From a bacterium (GTDB lineage Bacteria > Bacillota_A > Clostridia > Lachnospirales > Lachnospiraceae): DNA of 64,000 bases. Both the position numbers and the translations under genes were made by a program. The notes beneath the pieces are model-generated. The model was not told the DNA's origin, made no database searches, and saw only the letters and a program-made list of their open reading frames with translations. Shown here in pieces: positions 36,101-44,623 of this stretch. The stretch is from contig SFQZ01000005.1 in assembly GCA_004562915.1 (NCBI GenBank), positions 62,001 to 126,000 on the forward strand, in the 5' to 3' direction. Every line of letters begins with the position of its first letter. The first letter of the stretch is position 1.

Positions 36101-36620
36101 ACCGGTCCTTCAGATAATTTACAAATCCCTCATAAACAATCCGGATATCACTTAATTTGGATGCCAGAAACGTTCTTTCACGAGATTTTTTCTCTATACT
36201 ATCCATCTGCTCCGGACGAATATCATACTGTATCAATTCCGACACCAGTGACTTCATTTCACTGACAGTTCCGGTCTTTTTCAGACTTCCTGCCAGTACT
36301 CCCAGTTTTTTCTCCTCTTCCTGGATCACTCTCTGGATCACCAGTGTTTTCCCGGTTTCCTCCAAAACAGCCCTGTTTTCTCCACCTGTCTCCTGCAGCA
36401 CACGGTATGCAAGACGCTGAAAGCTTAAAACGTCCACATTCATAATTCCATGATTTGGACTTAAAGATACCAGTTCCTTCTGCGTCTGCATGGTAAACTG
36501 CTCCGGCACAATAACAAGATAATTCTTCTCCGGATGTTTCTCCGCTTCCTGTATAATATGCTGAAATAAAAAGTACGATTTTCCTGCTCCGGAATTTCCT
36601 AAGATAAATTGAAGTGACAT
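33156..36620 (-). CDS. addB: AddB: ATP-dependent helicase/nuclease subunit B
   Basis: 1154 residues. Walker A ILGNSGAGKSYF at the N-terminus; an inactivated helicase fold with RLKDIKVLFFAGVNDSVIPK; a C-terminal nuclease with GNVIHQALERF, GRIDRVDRY and VKVIDYKSGNT. The iron-sulfur cluster ligands are a Cys in FAACAFSHFLQYG and the CDYCSYRGICGF triplet. It recognises Chi-like sites and cuts one strand. GAGGAG precedes the ATG. It lies 45 bases after the oxidoreductase gene and is coupled to addA. Confidence 0.97.
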   Translation of the reverse strand: MSLQFILGNSGAGKSYFLFQHIIQEAEKHPEKNYLVIVPEQFTMQTQKELVSLSPNHGIMNVDVLSFQRLAYRVLQETGGENRAVLEETGKTLVIQRVIQEEEKKLGVLAGSLKKTGTVSEMKSLVSELIQYDIRPEQMDSIEKKSRERTFLASKLSDIRIVYEGFVNYLKDRYITGEEILDVLCDKIGESRMMKNCQVILDGFTGLTPLQNKVMRKILKLSEKVWVTVTLDEKVPREKLKSPQHLFRMSGAMLDHLTRLAVEERVEVEEDIWVHPGKYSRFSKSPALEFMERHLFRYGSPSYRREQEEIQIFAASNPRTEMEEIARRICFLVRTENYKFGDFAVITGDLPTYGNYAGQVMEECKIPCFIDEKHSILMNPFVEYLRAVLNMLTEQFTYESVFRYLRCGLSRLSVYETDVLENYCIAVGIRGWKQWKEHWVRRYRGMKDGSVEEVNCIREKFLEEIETFVEQMRQRDLTVEQRTRILYEFVVRGVIQEKISRQEEVFERQGEKALAKEYSQIYGIIMNLMDKLVQVLGEETISLADYQQLLEAGFQEAQVGVIPPSADQVLVGDMERTRLKDIKVLFFAGVNDSVIPKRQGRGGLLSEADREFLEMQDVELAPTSRESMYIQKFYLYLNLTKPSRRLILSYAKSGSQGKTQSPAYLIPMICQLFPKLQIQESEENGIRQAEQAGQAVEFLLRGLEQSGEEEPSDEWKELLCWYLNSPEWKEQCEKWIDNAFRQKPVDKIGKSAARALYGNVLDNSATQLEQFAACAFSHFLQYGLEIEERPEYEFRASDMGNVIHQALERFSVNLKRHRMSWRNLTDEHREALIDESVDEIIFDYGNTILESSARNRYMITRVKRILRRTVWALQEQLKCGKYEPEQFEISFAMEDQLKAIHFELSEDEKLRLKGRIDRVDRYEEEDKIYVKVIDYKSGNTSMDLIALYHGLQLQLIVYLNAALEIEQREHPEKQVEPAGVFYYHVKDPLCEGTSDEEEESIAQKILQELKVNGLVREDKKIILDMDESLKPGKKSLTIPVTLNKDGSLSRYSQTATKEQFQVLSEYVNSKITEIGRRILEGETAVNPYRLRKRTACDYCSYRGICGFDEKIPGYEYRSLPVFQDQVLWQRMSDEERQTEKTEVKWKEKRDNRWQ

Positions 36621-36665
36621 ATGGCTCCTCTCGCTTCTTTCAGTTCCACTTTCTCTGTTTCCTGA

Positions 36666-37640
36666 CTATTCGCAGGGAAATTTCATGCCCCAGCTTTCTC
36701 TGATCTGATCCATCATTCTCATCACTCTGAGGATTTCACTGTGAGGCATCTGTGGACACTCACATTTTCCATCCAAAATAGCCTGTTTGCATGCAAGAAC
36801 TTCATATTCATATCCGTTGATCTGCTCCGGTACCTGATACCGCTCTTTCACCTGACGATTTTCATCGTAAACACGGATTTCCTCACAATTATTAATATTC
36901 TGGATTTCAATATATCCTTTTTCTCCGTTGATCACGCCTTCCCGATCCGGCAATGCCAGCATGTTGCTGTGAAGAACTGCCATTTTCCCGTCATCAAACG
37001 TCAATGTAATGCTGTTCATCCAGTCAATCCCCTTTGGTGACATGACGGCTGTGGACTGTACCTCTTTCACCTCTCCATGGAATACCATAAGTGCAAAATT
37101 GATCGGATATACCCCCAAATCCAGAAGTGCTCCGCCTGCAAGTTCCGGATTCTGCAGACGCTCCACATGTTTCAGCGGATATCCCAGATTTGCTGTCAAA
37201 GATGTAACATCACCGATCACACCGCTTTCTACAATGTCATCGATCATTTTTCTGCTTGGCATATATCTTGTCCAGATTGCCTCTGCAAGAAGAAGATTTT
37301 TTTCTTCCGACATGCGAATCAGTTCTTCTGCCTGTACAGCATTTACTGTAAAGGCCTTTTCTACCAGCACATGCTTTCCATGCTCCAAACACATCTTCGC
37401 ATACTGATAATGATGGGAATGAGGTGTGGATACATAAACCAGTTCCACCTCCGGGTCCTCCAGCATTTCTTCATAAGAACCATATGCTTTCTCAAATCCC
37501 CATTCATCCGCAAATGCTTTTGCTCTCTCCAGATTCCTGGAAGCTACTGCATATGCCTCTACTCCCTGCTCTTTTAATCCCTGTATTGCTGTTGCCATAC
37601 ATCTGGCGATCCCGCCAGGACCTAATATTGATACTTTCAT
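36666..37640 (-). CDS. Gfo/Idh/MocA-family oxidoreductase
   Basis: 324 residues. The N-terminal Rossmann fold has VSILGPGGIARCMA and AVASRNLERAKAFADEWG; the family motif GKHVLVEKAF(TVN) carries the catalytic-region Lys, with Ala in place of the usual Pro of EKP. The C-terminal domain (GGALLDLGVYPINFALMVF) binds substrate. Members oxidise or reduce sugars and sugar derivatives with NAD(P). The upstream GH3 gene suggests a role in hexose or xylose derivative use (inference). AAAGGAG ribosome binding site. Confidence 0.9.
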   Translation of the reverse strand: MKVSILGPGGIARCMATAIQGLKEQGVEAYAVASRNLERAKAFADEWGFEKAYGSYEEMLEDPEVELVYVSTPHSHHYQYAKMCLEHGKHVLVEKAFTVNAVQAEELIRMSEEKNLLLAEAIWTRYMPSRKMIDDIVESGVIGDVTSLTANLGYPLKHVERLQNPELAGGALLDLGVYPINFALMVFHGEVKEVQSTAVMSPKGIDWMNSITLTFDDGKMAVLHSNMLALPDREGVINGEKGYIEIQNINNCEEIRVYDENRQVKERYQVPEQINGYEYEVLACKQAILDGKCECPQMPHSEILRVMRMMDQIRESWGMKFPCE

Positions 37641-37652
37641 AATTTACTCCTT

Positions 37653-38564
37653 TCAAGATAATCCTTCATAATCAAACAGCGGAATAAAACTTTCTTCCGC
37701 TGTTTCGCCTTCCTGAAAATACCCCTGCTCAATTCCCAAAGAAAGGGCATAATCAAGGACTCTATCATATTCCCGTTTTGTTACCTTCCGATTTAAGGGA
37801 GGCATATCTGCCGTATGGGGCAGCGGTGTATACTGATTCATCACACTGATATAAATCTTGTTCTTATAGGTTTCATACAGATATTGCAGCACCGCTTTGG
37901 AATCCTCCGTATGACCGGGCAGAATCAGATGACGTACGATCACACCTTTTTGTATATATCCTGCCTCATCAAAAATACAGTTTCCTGCCTGACGTACCAT
38001 TTCTTCCAGTGCGCGAGCCGCCACCTCAGGATAGTCTTTTGCACGAGAATATTTCTCACTCAATTCCGAATCCATATACTTAAAATCCGGCAGCCACACA
38101 TCTACAATTCCTTCCAGCATCCGCAGTGTCTCCACCTTTTCATATCCTCCGGTATTATATACCACTGGAATCTTCAGGCCATGACTTTTCGCATATTCCA
38201 GTGCCGGAATCACCGGAAGGACAAAATGAGATGCTGTGACAAGATTAATATTTGCTGCGCCTTTCTCCTGCAGCTCCAGAAATATATCACTGAGTCTTTC
38301 CACCGATATCTCTTTTCCGCAGGTTCCATCTGCAATCTGTCGGTTCTGACAGAACACACAACCCAGCGTACATCCGGAAAAGAACACTGCACCCGAGCCT
38401 TTTTCTCCCGAGATACAAGGTTCTTCCCACATGTGCAGCGCTGCTCTTGCTCCACGCACCGTGCTGTCCATTCGACAGTAACCTTTCTGTCCGCTGTCTC
38501 TGTCCACACGGCACATTCTGGGACAAAGCGTGCAGCTGTGATTTTCTTTCACCGATATCTTCAT
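37653..38564 (-). CDS. Radical SAM protein, pyruvate-formate-lyase-activase-like (COG1313)
   Basis: 303 residues from ATG 38564 (TTG 38576, inside the preceding gene, is an alternative). An N-terminal cysteine motif CTLCPRMCRVDR is followed by the radical SAM cluster SGCTLGCVFCQNRQI (CxxxCxxC). Later motifs VYNTGGYEKVETLRML, VDVWLPDFKYMD and VIVRHLILPGH fit the COG1313 group, whose substrates are unknown. The gene begins one base after the LUD gene stop, so the two are probably coupled and may act together. Confidence 0.9.
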   Translation of the reverse strand: MKISVKENHSCTLCPRMCRVDRDSGQKGYCRMDSTVRGARAALHMWEEPCISGEKGSGAVFFSGCTLGCVFCQNRQIADGTCGKEISVERLSDIFLELQEKGAANINLVTASHFVLPVIPALEYAKSHGLKIPVVYNTGGYEKVETLRMLEGIVDVWLPDFKYMDSELSEKYSRAKDYPEVAARALEEMVRQAGNCIFDEAGYIQKGVIVRHLILPGHTEDSKAVLQYLYETYKNKIYISVMNQYTPLPHTADMPPLNRKVTKREYDRVLDYALSLGIEQGYFQEGETAEESFIPLFDYEGLS

Positions 38565-38565
38565 C

Positions 38566-39171
38566 TTAATAGCCAAGATTCTCGTGAATCAAGATAACTT
38601 CAAATTCCCCTGCACCCGGTTTCTCCCATAGCACAGACAGACCGCGGCAGATTCTTTCCGGGCTGTCACAGTCGTAGCAGCGATCTCCTTTGAGAGCACA
38701 CGGCGTTTTCTTCCCCAATCGTTTTGCATTTAACGGAGCAGCAATATTTCTTGCACGGGAAAGTGCGCTGTGAAAATTTTCCTCGATTTTATTTTCTCCG
38801 GCAACCAGATAGACTTTTTCATGCCCGTAAAAAATATCAGCAATTCGATTGCAAGTTCCATCAATATTGATGATTTCTCCGGTTTCTGCCAGTCCATTGA
38901 CGGAAGAAAAATATATTTCTGCAGAACCTTCCTGCTTAATTACTTCCGAACCTGTCATCCCTTCCGGCACTCTCCAGTGCCAACTGACCTGATTGTGGAC
39001 AGACAAGCGCTCATAAAGCCCCATCTGATCCAGTGTAACCGATCCTCCAAAACCGATACTTTTGTTATCCACCTGAGAATCAATATAATCAGCTGCCTCT
39101 TTTGCAGTATCAAAGCAGGATACTTTAAATCCATGCTTCTCCAGGTTTTTCTTTACATTTTCAAAATCCAT
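38566..39171 (-). CDS. LUD-domain (lactate-utilisation type) protein with C-terminal Cys motif
   Basis: 201 residues from ATG 39171 (AAGGAG 8 bases upstream). The LUD/DUF162 fold shows SIGFGGSVTLDQMGL, YFSSVNGLAETGEIINIDG and NRIADIFYGHEKVYLVAG. A C-terminal CYDCDSPERICR motif could bind a metal or Fe-S cluster, as in the single-domain LUD proteins of Clostridia. Unlike LutC it is not beside lutA or lutB. Reaction unknown; it is paired with the radical SAM gene. Confidence 0.85.
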   Translation of the reverse strand: MDFENVKKNLEKHGFKVSCFDTAKEAADYIDSQVDNKSIGFGGSVTLDQMGLYERLSVHNQVSWHWRVPEGMTGSEVIKQEGSAEIYFSSVNGLAETGEIINIDGTCNRIADIFYGHEKVYLVAGENKIEENFHSALSRARNIAAPLNAKRLGKKTPCALKGDRCYDCDSPERICRGLSVLWEKPGAGEFEVILIHENLGY

Positions 39172-39188
39172 TTTATTCACTCCTTTTC

Positions 39189-41303
39189 TTAGATTTCTAT
39201 CTCAACTTCCACCGGATGTATTCCGGTCAGTTCAAAGCTTCTTTCATCCGGCTGACTGGTACCTGCAGATAGCCGGAATCTGTTTCCGTCTCTCCTTTTC
39301 TCTCCGCTATCATCTATCACCATAAATGCGGATTCCGGAATGAATATTTCGATTTTCTTTTCTTCTCCCGGTTCCAGCTCTACCCGGGCAAACCCGCAGA
39401 GACTGTGATTTTTCACAGCGTATGCGGATTCCAGATTTTTTATGTAAACTTCAACTACATCTTCTGTCGCTCTGATTCCTTCATTTTTCACCTGTATCTG
39501 TAAACTTACTCCATCTTCAGTACTTACCTGCACCTCTTTCACTTTTACATTTCCATAGGTAAGCCCATAACCAAACGGATACAGTGGCTTGCGGTCCAGA
39601 TACCGATAGGTTCTTCCCTTCATCGAGTAATCCGTAAATGCAGGCATATATGTCAGATCCTCATTATGGTAGAATGTGACCGGAAGTTTTCCTGACGGTG
39701 AGATCTTTCCGAACAGGACTTCTGCAACCTGTTTTCCTCCGCCGGCTCCCGGATACCATGTCTGTAAGATTGCTGCCGCTTTTTCATTCGCATTGCTGAT
39801 ATCAAGAGCACTTCCTGCCATCAGGCACAAAATGACCGGTGTGCTCTGTTCCAGAAGTCTGTCCAGCAATTCTCTCTGTACTTCCGGAAGAAGCAGATCC
39901 TGTTTGTCTCCACTGCCGACACCGTTTCCCTGATCCATCTCTTCTCCTTCAAGGGTTTCATCCAGACCGAGACACAGTACCACTACATCACTGTTTGCTG
40001 CCACGATCATCGCTTCTGACAGACGATCCTGTCTCATGGCAAGCCCCTCCACTCTGTCTTTATAAAGATGACATCCTTCCGCATACAGAACACGGATTTC
40101 TTCCCCGGCTTCTTTCTGAATTCCCTCCAGCACAGTCGTATAATGAGAAGAAGTTCCATAATAATTCCCGATCATAACCCTGCGGCTGTCCGCATTGGGC
40201 CCGATCACACCGATGGTCTTTACCTGCTCTTTGTCCAGTGGTAAAATATCATTATTTTTCAGAAGAACCATGCTTTCCCTGGCGGCTTTTGCTGCCAGTT
40301 CCAGATGTTCCTTACATTCCACCATATCATAAGAAATGGTATCATATTCTGTCTCGTCAAATAAGCCCAGAAGGAAACGGGTAGTAAACAATCTTACTGC
40401 TGCCTGGGTAATCTCATCTTCTGTCACAAGCCCCAACTGGTACGCTTTCAGGATATGAAGATAAGTATTGCCACAGTTTACGTCACACCCCTTTTTCAGT
40501 GCCAGTGCTGCTGATTCCGGGGCTGTATTTGTAACCATATGACCGGTGTGGAAATCCTTGATTGCCCAGCAGTCCGACACAAAATGTCCCTGGAACTCCC
40601 ATTTTCCTCTGAGAATCTCTTCCATCAGAACGGTATGTCCGCAGCAAGGTTCTCCATTAGTTCTGTTGTAGGCACCCATCACAGCTTCCACTTCTCCTTC
40701 TCTGACACAGGCCTCAAATGCAGGAAGATAGGTTTCCCACAAATCCTTCGCTGAAACCTGCGCGTCAAATTCGTGCCGCAGATCTTCCGGTCCGCTATGG
40801 ACCGCAAAATGTTTGGCACAGGCAGCCGCCTTCAATTCCGCTCCTTCTCCCTGCAGTCCTTTGATAAAGCTTACACCCAGCTTTCCGGTCAGATAAGGAT
40901 CCTCTCCGTAAGTCTCATGACCTCTCCCCCATCTGGGATCACGGAAAATATTCACATTGGGTGACCAGAAGGTAAGTCCTTTATAGATATCTCTGTCACC
41001 CTGTTTGCTGTAAGAATTGTATTTTGCTCTTCCTTCCAGAGCAATTGCATCTCCTACCTCTTTCATCAGTTCTTCATCAAATGCCGCTGCCATACCGATC
41101 GCCTGAGGAAAACTGGTTGCAGTGCCTGCTCTCGCAACACCGTGAAGTGCCTCATTCCACCAGTTATAAGCCGGTACCTTCAGCCGTGGAATCGCCGGTG
41201 CATCATACCGAAGCTGTGACGCTTTCTCTTCCAGTGTCATCCTCCCTACCAACTCTTCCGCCCGTTTTCTGGCCTGTTCTCTGGCCTGTTGTCTGTCTGT
41301 CAT
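39189..41303 (-). CDS. GH3 beta-glycosidase (beta-xylosidase/beta-glucosidase)
   Basis: 704 residues, no signal peptide, so cytosolic. The N-terminal TIM barrel begins MTLEEKASQLRYDAPAI and has the nucleophile Asp244 in HFVSDCWAIKDF, plus NWWNEALHGVARAG and RDPRWGRGHETYGEDP. The second domain has VIGPNADSRR and ETLEGEEMDQGNG; a fibronectin-like C-terminal domain ends the protein. The sequence style is close to xylosidase-type GH3 enzymes, but the substrate is not certain. First gene of a possible long operon down to addA (GGGAGG before ATG). Confidence 0.9.
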   Translation of the reverse strand: MTDRQQAREQARKRAEELVGRMTLEEKASQLRYDAPAIPRLKVPAYNWWNEALHGVARAGTATSFPQAIGMAAAFDEELMKEVGDAIALEGRAKYNSYSKQGDRDIYKGLTFWSPNVNIFRDPRWGRGHETYGEDPYLTGKLGVSFIKGLQGEGAELKAAACAKHFAVHSGPEDLRHEFDAQVSAKDLWETYLPAFEACVREGEVEAVMGAYNRTNGEPCCGHTVLMEEILRGKWEFQGHFVSDCWAIKDFHTGHMVTNTAPESAALALKKGCDVNCGNTYLHILKAYQLGLVTEDEITQAAVRLFTTRFLLGLFDETEYDTISYDMVECKEHLELAAKAARESMVLLKNNDILPLDKEQVKTIGVIGPNADSRRVMIGNYYGTSSHYTTVLEGIQKEAGEEIRVLYAEGCHLYKDRVEGLAMRQDRLSEAMIVAANSDVVVLCLGLDETLEGEEMDQGNGVGSGDKQDLLLPEVQRELLDRLLEQSTPVILCLMAGSALDISNANEKAAAILQTWYPGAGGGKQVAEVLFGKISPSGKLPVTFYHNEDLTYMPAFTDYSMKGRTYRYLDRKPLYPFGYGLTYGNVKVKEVQVSTEDGVSLQIQVKNEGIRATEDVVEVYIKNLESAYAVKNHSLCGFARVELEPGEEKKIEIFIPESAFMVIDDSGEKRRDGNRFRLSAGTSQPDERSFELTGIHPVEVEIEI

Positions 41304-41414
41304 GTCAAACCTCCCGAATTTATATCAAAATTGTATCTACTTCTGTCCGTTCCGGCAATGAACTCTGTGCACCCTTTGCTGCCCAGAGTTACCAGAACAT
41401 TTGTTGACATTCAT

Positions 41415-41616
41415 ATGATGCCAGAGTCAAAGACTTTTGATCCAGGCATCATTATATGATTTGCCCGACAAATGGGATGAGACTTTCTCATGTTTTTGCG
41501 GTCCCCAAAGTCAGTCACAGACATGCAAGCATGTCGCGACTGACCTTTTGTCCCTTGTCTCATTATATATCCAGTATAACAGAATAAGCAAAGTCCGCAA
41601 CCGGGAACTTTGCTTA
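41415..41616. other. Folded intergenic element between GH3 and thiC
   Basis: The 41304-41687 gap holds several clear inverted repeats: ATGATGCC/GGCATCAT (41415-41452); ATGAGAC (41477-41483)/GTCTCAT (41557-41563) enclosing GTCAGTC..GACATGC-AA-GCATGTC..GACTGAC (41510-41544); and AAGCAAAGT/ACTTTGCTT (41586-41615). The density of hairpins points to a structured RNA or a small non-autonomous repeat element. A minus-strand open frame crosses it but has no ribosome binding site or protein family and is not called as a gene. Confidence 0.5.
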
Positions 41617-41687
41617 ATAGTCCGAAAACACTTGAACAATAACGAAAATATTTTTCTGGCAGATTTATATGGTCAATAAAGTACATT

Positions 41688-41716
41688 GGCTGATAACAGT
41701 ATATACTATTATCAGC
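41688..41716 (-). terminator. Terminator of thiC
   Basis: The stem GGCTGATAA-AG/CT-TTATCAGCC, directly after the thiC stop codon, then AATGTACTTTATT on the minus strand. Confidence 0.7.
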
Positions 41717-41755
41717 CTCAATACATTTACCTCTATAACAAATCAAATATACTTT

Positions 41756-43066
41756 TTATAAAATATCGATATATTCTCCGGCCAGCGCTTTATTCATACT
41801 GCGGACTGCACAGAATTTTCCGCACATACTGCAGGTGTCACTGTGATCATCTTCCGGCAGACGGTCATCACGGATGGCTTTCGCTGTTTCCGGATCCAGG
41901 GCACAGGCAAACTGTGCCTCCCAGTCAAGAGCTCTTCTGGCATCTGCCATCTTATCATCGATATCCCTTGCTCCCGGAATTCCTTTTGCAATATCAGCCG
42001 CATGTGCTGCTATCTTGGAAGCAATGATTCCCTGTTTTACATCATCCACGTTCGGAAGAGCCAGATGCTCCGCCGGAGTCACATAACACAGGAATGCTGC
42101 TCCGCTCATAGCTGCAACTGCACCGCCAATTGCTGCTGTGATATGATCATATCCCGGTGCGATATCCGTTACCAGAGGTCCAAGTACATAAAACGGTGCT
42201 CCCATACAGATACTCTTCTGCACTTCCATATTGGCTGCTACCTGATCCAGCGGCACATGTCCCGGTCCCTCCACCATAACCTGTACATTGTGATCCCACG
42301 CACGTTTGGTCAATTCGCCCAGACGAACCAATTCTTCAATCTGGCACACATCGGTAGCATCCGCAAGACATCCCGGACGGCAGGCATCGCCAAGAGAAAT
42401 GGTAACGTCATGTTCTTCGCAAATTTCCAGAATCTCATCATAATATTCATAAAATGGATTTTCTTCCCCTGTCATGCTCATCCATGCAAATACAAGGCTT
42501 CCTCCGCGGCTTACGATATTCATTTTCCGTTTATGTTTACGAATCTGCTCAATCGTCTTTCTGGTGATTCCACAATGCAGAGTAACAAAATCCACACCAT
42601 CTTCCGCATGAAGACGAACAACATCAATAAAGTCTTTTGCTGTCAGCGTAGCCAGATCTCTTTGATAATGAATCACACTGTCATATACCGGAACGGTACC
42701 GATCATGACCGGACATTCTCCGGTAAGTTTCTGACGAAACGGCTGTGTATTTCCATGACTGGATAAATCCATGATGGCCTCAGCTCCCAGATTTACCGCA
42801 CTCATAACTTTTTCCATCTCAATATTGTAGTCTTTGCAGTCTCTTGACACACCGAGATTTACATTAATTTTCGTACGCAGCATGCTGCCCACGCCCTCAG
42901 GATCCAGACATTTGTGATGCTTGTTGGCAGGAATCGCAACTTTCCCTTCCGCTACAAGCTTCATCAGCTGCTCTACCGGCATATGTTCTTTTTTTGCAAC
43001 AGTCTCAATCTGTGGTGTAATGACGCCTTTTCTGGCTGCATCCATTTGTGTTGTGTAGTTTTCCAT
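41756..43066 (-). CDS. thiC: Phosphomethylpyrimidine synthase ThiC
   Basis: 436 residues. ThiC is a non-canonical radical SAM enzyme that converts aminoimidazole ribotide to HMP-phosphate for thiamine. Visible signatures: NVNLGVSRDCKDY, LSSHGNTQPFRQ, TLHCGITRKTIEQI, SRGGSLVFAWM, VEGPGHVPLDQ and the C-terminal cluster motif CSMCGKFC (CxxCxxxxC). GGAGG precedes the ATG. Controlled by the TPP riboswitch at 43376-43456. No other thi gene is in the window. Confidence 0.97.
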   Translation of the reverse strand: MENYTTQMDAARKGVITPQIETVAKKEHMPVEQLMKLVAEGKVAIPANKHHKCLDPEGVGSMLRTKINVNLGVSRDCKDYNIEMEKVMSAVNLGAEAIMDLSSHGNTQPFRQKLTGECPVMIGTVPVYDSVIHYQRDLATLTAKDFIDVVRLHAEDGVDFVTLHCGITRKTIEQIRKHKRKMNIVSRGGSLVFAWMSMTGEENPFYEYYDEILEICEEHDVTISLGDACRPGCLADATDVCQIEELVRLGELTKRAWDHNVQVMVEGPGHVPLDQVAANMEVQKSICMGAPFYVLGPLVTDIAPGYDHITAAIGGAVAAMSGAAFLCYVTPAEHLALPNVDDVKQGIIASKIAAHAADIAKGIPGARDIDDKMADARRALDWEAQFACALDPETAKAIRDDRLPEDDHSDTCSMCGKFCAVRSMNKALAGEYIDIL

Positions 43067-43142
43067 TTCCTTTCCTCCATTCCAAACACTTATGCAACTA
43101 TCTCCTTCGAAGATATACCCTCCAAAGGATTACAGAGATGTG

Positions 43143-43202
43143 GAACAAAGTGGGTAAGCCCACTTCAACTCCCCATATCGCTCACTCATGAGGGGCTTTG
43201 CA
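43143..43202. repeat. 60-bp interspersed repeat, copy 1 (in thiC leader)
   Basis: About 92 percent identical to 57310-57368 (four substitutions and one indel by hand alignment). It contains AAGTGGG/CCCACTT and CTCCCC/GAGGGG inverted repeats. This copy sits between the TPP-riboswitch terminator and the thiC start codon, so it is transcribed into the thiC leader. A further hairpin ATCAAGTACA/TGTACTTGAT lies at 43216-43241. Confidence 0.75.
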
Positions 43203-43330
43203 CCGCACATCTCGCATCAAGTACATCAAGGTGTACTTGATAAAAAACGACAAAAGGTGGTGTCCCCAATCTGCCGCTGTATGTATGCGTTCCTATTACC
43301 TGAAAACAATTTCCGATTATAGGAAAACCT

Positions 43331-43357
43331 AAAAAGGAGACACCCGCAGGCATCTCC
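43331..43357 (-). terminator. TPP-controlled terminator
   Basis: A nine-bp stem GGAGATGCC/GGGTGTCTCC-type pairing with a 4-base loop, followed by TTTTT on the minus strand, 20 bases after the TPP aptamer. Should terminate when TPP is bound. Confidence 0.85.
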
Positions 43358-43375
43358 ATCATATACTGGTGTTAT

Positions 43376-43456
43376 GTCCCTACGTTGGCATTATCCAAAT
43401 CAGGTTATGGGTCGAAACCAATCAGTTTCCTCTCAGCCGACTTCAGTCAGCTCCCC
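43376..43456 (-). promoter_or_regulatory. TPP riboswitch (THI element)
   Basis: Read on the minus strand: GGGGAGC, CTGAGAGG, ACCC, AACCTGATTTGGATAATGCC and AACGTAGGGA, the canonical thiamine pyrophosphate aptamer. Followed by a terminator and then thiC. Binding of TPP should shut off thiC. Confidence 0.97.
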
Positions 43457-43584
43457 TTTGATTACTTAATTATTATATGGCAAATTATTTTTTTTTTCAA
43501 CTGGTTCTTTTAATATTGTAAAGATTGTGAAACCTGCCACCTTCACTTTTCTTGTCGGAATCATTACTGTCTTTCCATCATTTT

Positions 43585-44466
43585 TCATATATTATAAACC
43601 AATTTCCGATATTCCCCAGGTGACATTCCTACTATTTTACGAAATATCTGATGAAAATATTTCATGTCATCATATCCAACCCGATCAGCCACCTCCGGAA
43701 TCAACATTTCACTTTCGATCAACAGCTCACAGCTTTTTCTGATACGTACCTTTTGGAGATATTCCAGAAAAGTGACTCCTGTTTCTTTTTTGAACTTTCT
43801 GCTGACATATTGTATGCTATAATGTTTTTCCTCACAGAATCTTCTTAATGGTGCCTTACTTCTGTAATTTTTATCCAGGTAATCTATTGATTCCAGAATT
43901 AAGTCGCTTTTTTCACAGGAACGCACAGATACCATTGCCTTTTTCTGCACCACTTTACGCAATGTTATGAGCAATATTTCAAATAATTTTCCGCGGAAAA
44001 TCTCCTGATAGCCAATTTCCCGCCGGTTATATTCTTCCATCATTTCTTCCAGAAGGCGAAGAACTCTCTTATCTTCATCATAAAAAATACTGTCGGCTGG
44101 TGTCCAGTCCGGATAATTTTTATAATAACGAATCATACAGATTCTCATAAGTTCATCAAAAGAAATACAATTTCCCAGTGCTGCATTCACTATTTCCGGC
44201 TGAAAAAGGCAATTGATCAGTATCAGATTTTTACAATCCTGATAGTTATGTTTACTCCCATAATCAATAATGAAATACGCCCCCTGACTTACCGGTTCCA
44301 ACATACCATTTAATGTTTGTACCGCACTTCCCTCTACCACATAAGCCAATTCAAAACAATCATGATCGTGCAGATTTGTGTCTTCCTGCTCAAAATATTT
44401 TACCACCAGTTTATCCGACGGTTTTTGTGCTATTTCTTGTAACAATACTTTAGAGGACTGCTCCAT
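43585..44466 (-). CDS. AraC-family transcription regulator
   Basis: 293 residues. An N-terminal cupin-like sensor (NLHDHDCFELAYVVEGSA) and two C-terminal HTH motifs (RRFCEEKHYSIQYVSRKFK and the signature VADRVGYDDMKYFHQIFRK). AAGGAG precedes the ATG. Divergent from the GH78 gene; probably its rhamnoside-responsive activator (inference from position). The divergent gap 44467-44623 is AT-rich with no clear operator read. Confidence 0.9.
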   Translation of the reverse strand: MEQSSKVLLQEIAQKPSDKLVVKYFEQEDTNLHDHDCFELAYVVEGSAVQTLNGMLEPVSQGAYFIIDYGSKHNYQDCKNLILINCLFQPEIVNAALGNCISFDELMRICMIRYYKNYPDWTPADSIFYDEDKRVLRLLEEMMEEYNRREIGYQEIFRGKLFEILLITLRKVVQKKAMVSVRSCEKSDLILESIDYLDKNYRSKAPLRRFCEEKHYSIQYVSRKFKKETGVTFLEYLQKVRIRKSCELLIESEMLIPEVADRVGYDDMKYFHQIFRKIVGMSPGEYRKLVYNI

Positions 44467-44623
44467 TTCCTCTCTCCTTTTCCGTGATAAGGTTAAAATA
44501 CCCCTGTATTTATATCAAAAACAACTGTTTTTTATTATCATATACCCTGCTATATTTATTATCAAGAAAGATTTATAGAATTCACACAATTTCGTTCTAT
44601 TTCAAAAAGGAGGTAATCACATT

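Noticed and set aside
41411..41746. Minus-strand open frame of 111 codons over the hairpin element
   Set aside because: No ribosome binding site or family; explained by inverted repeats in a non-coding element.
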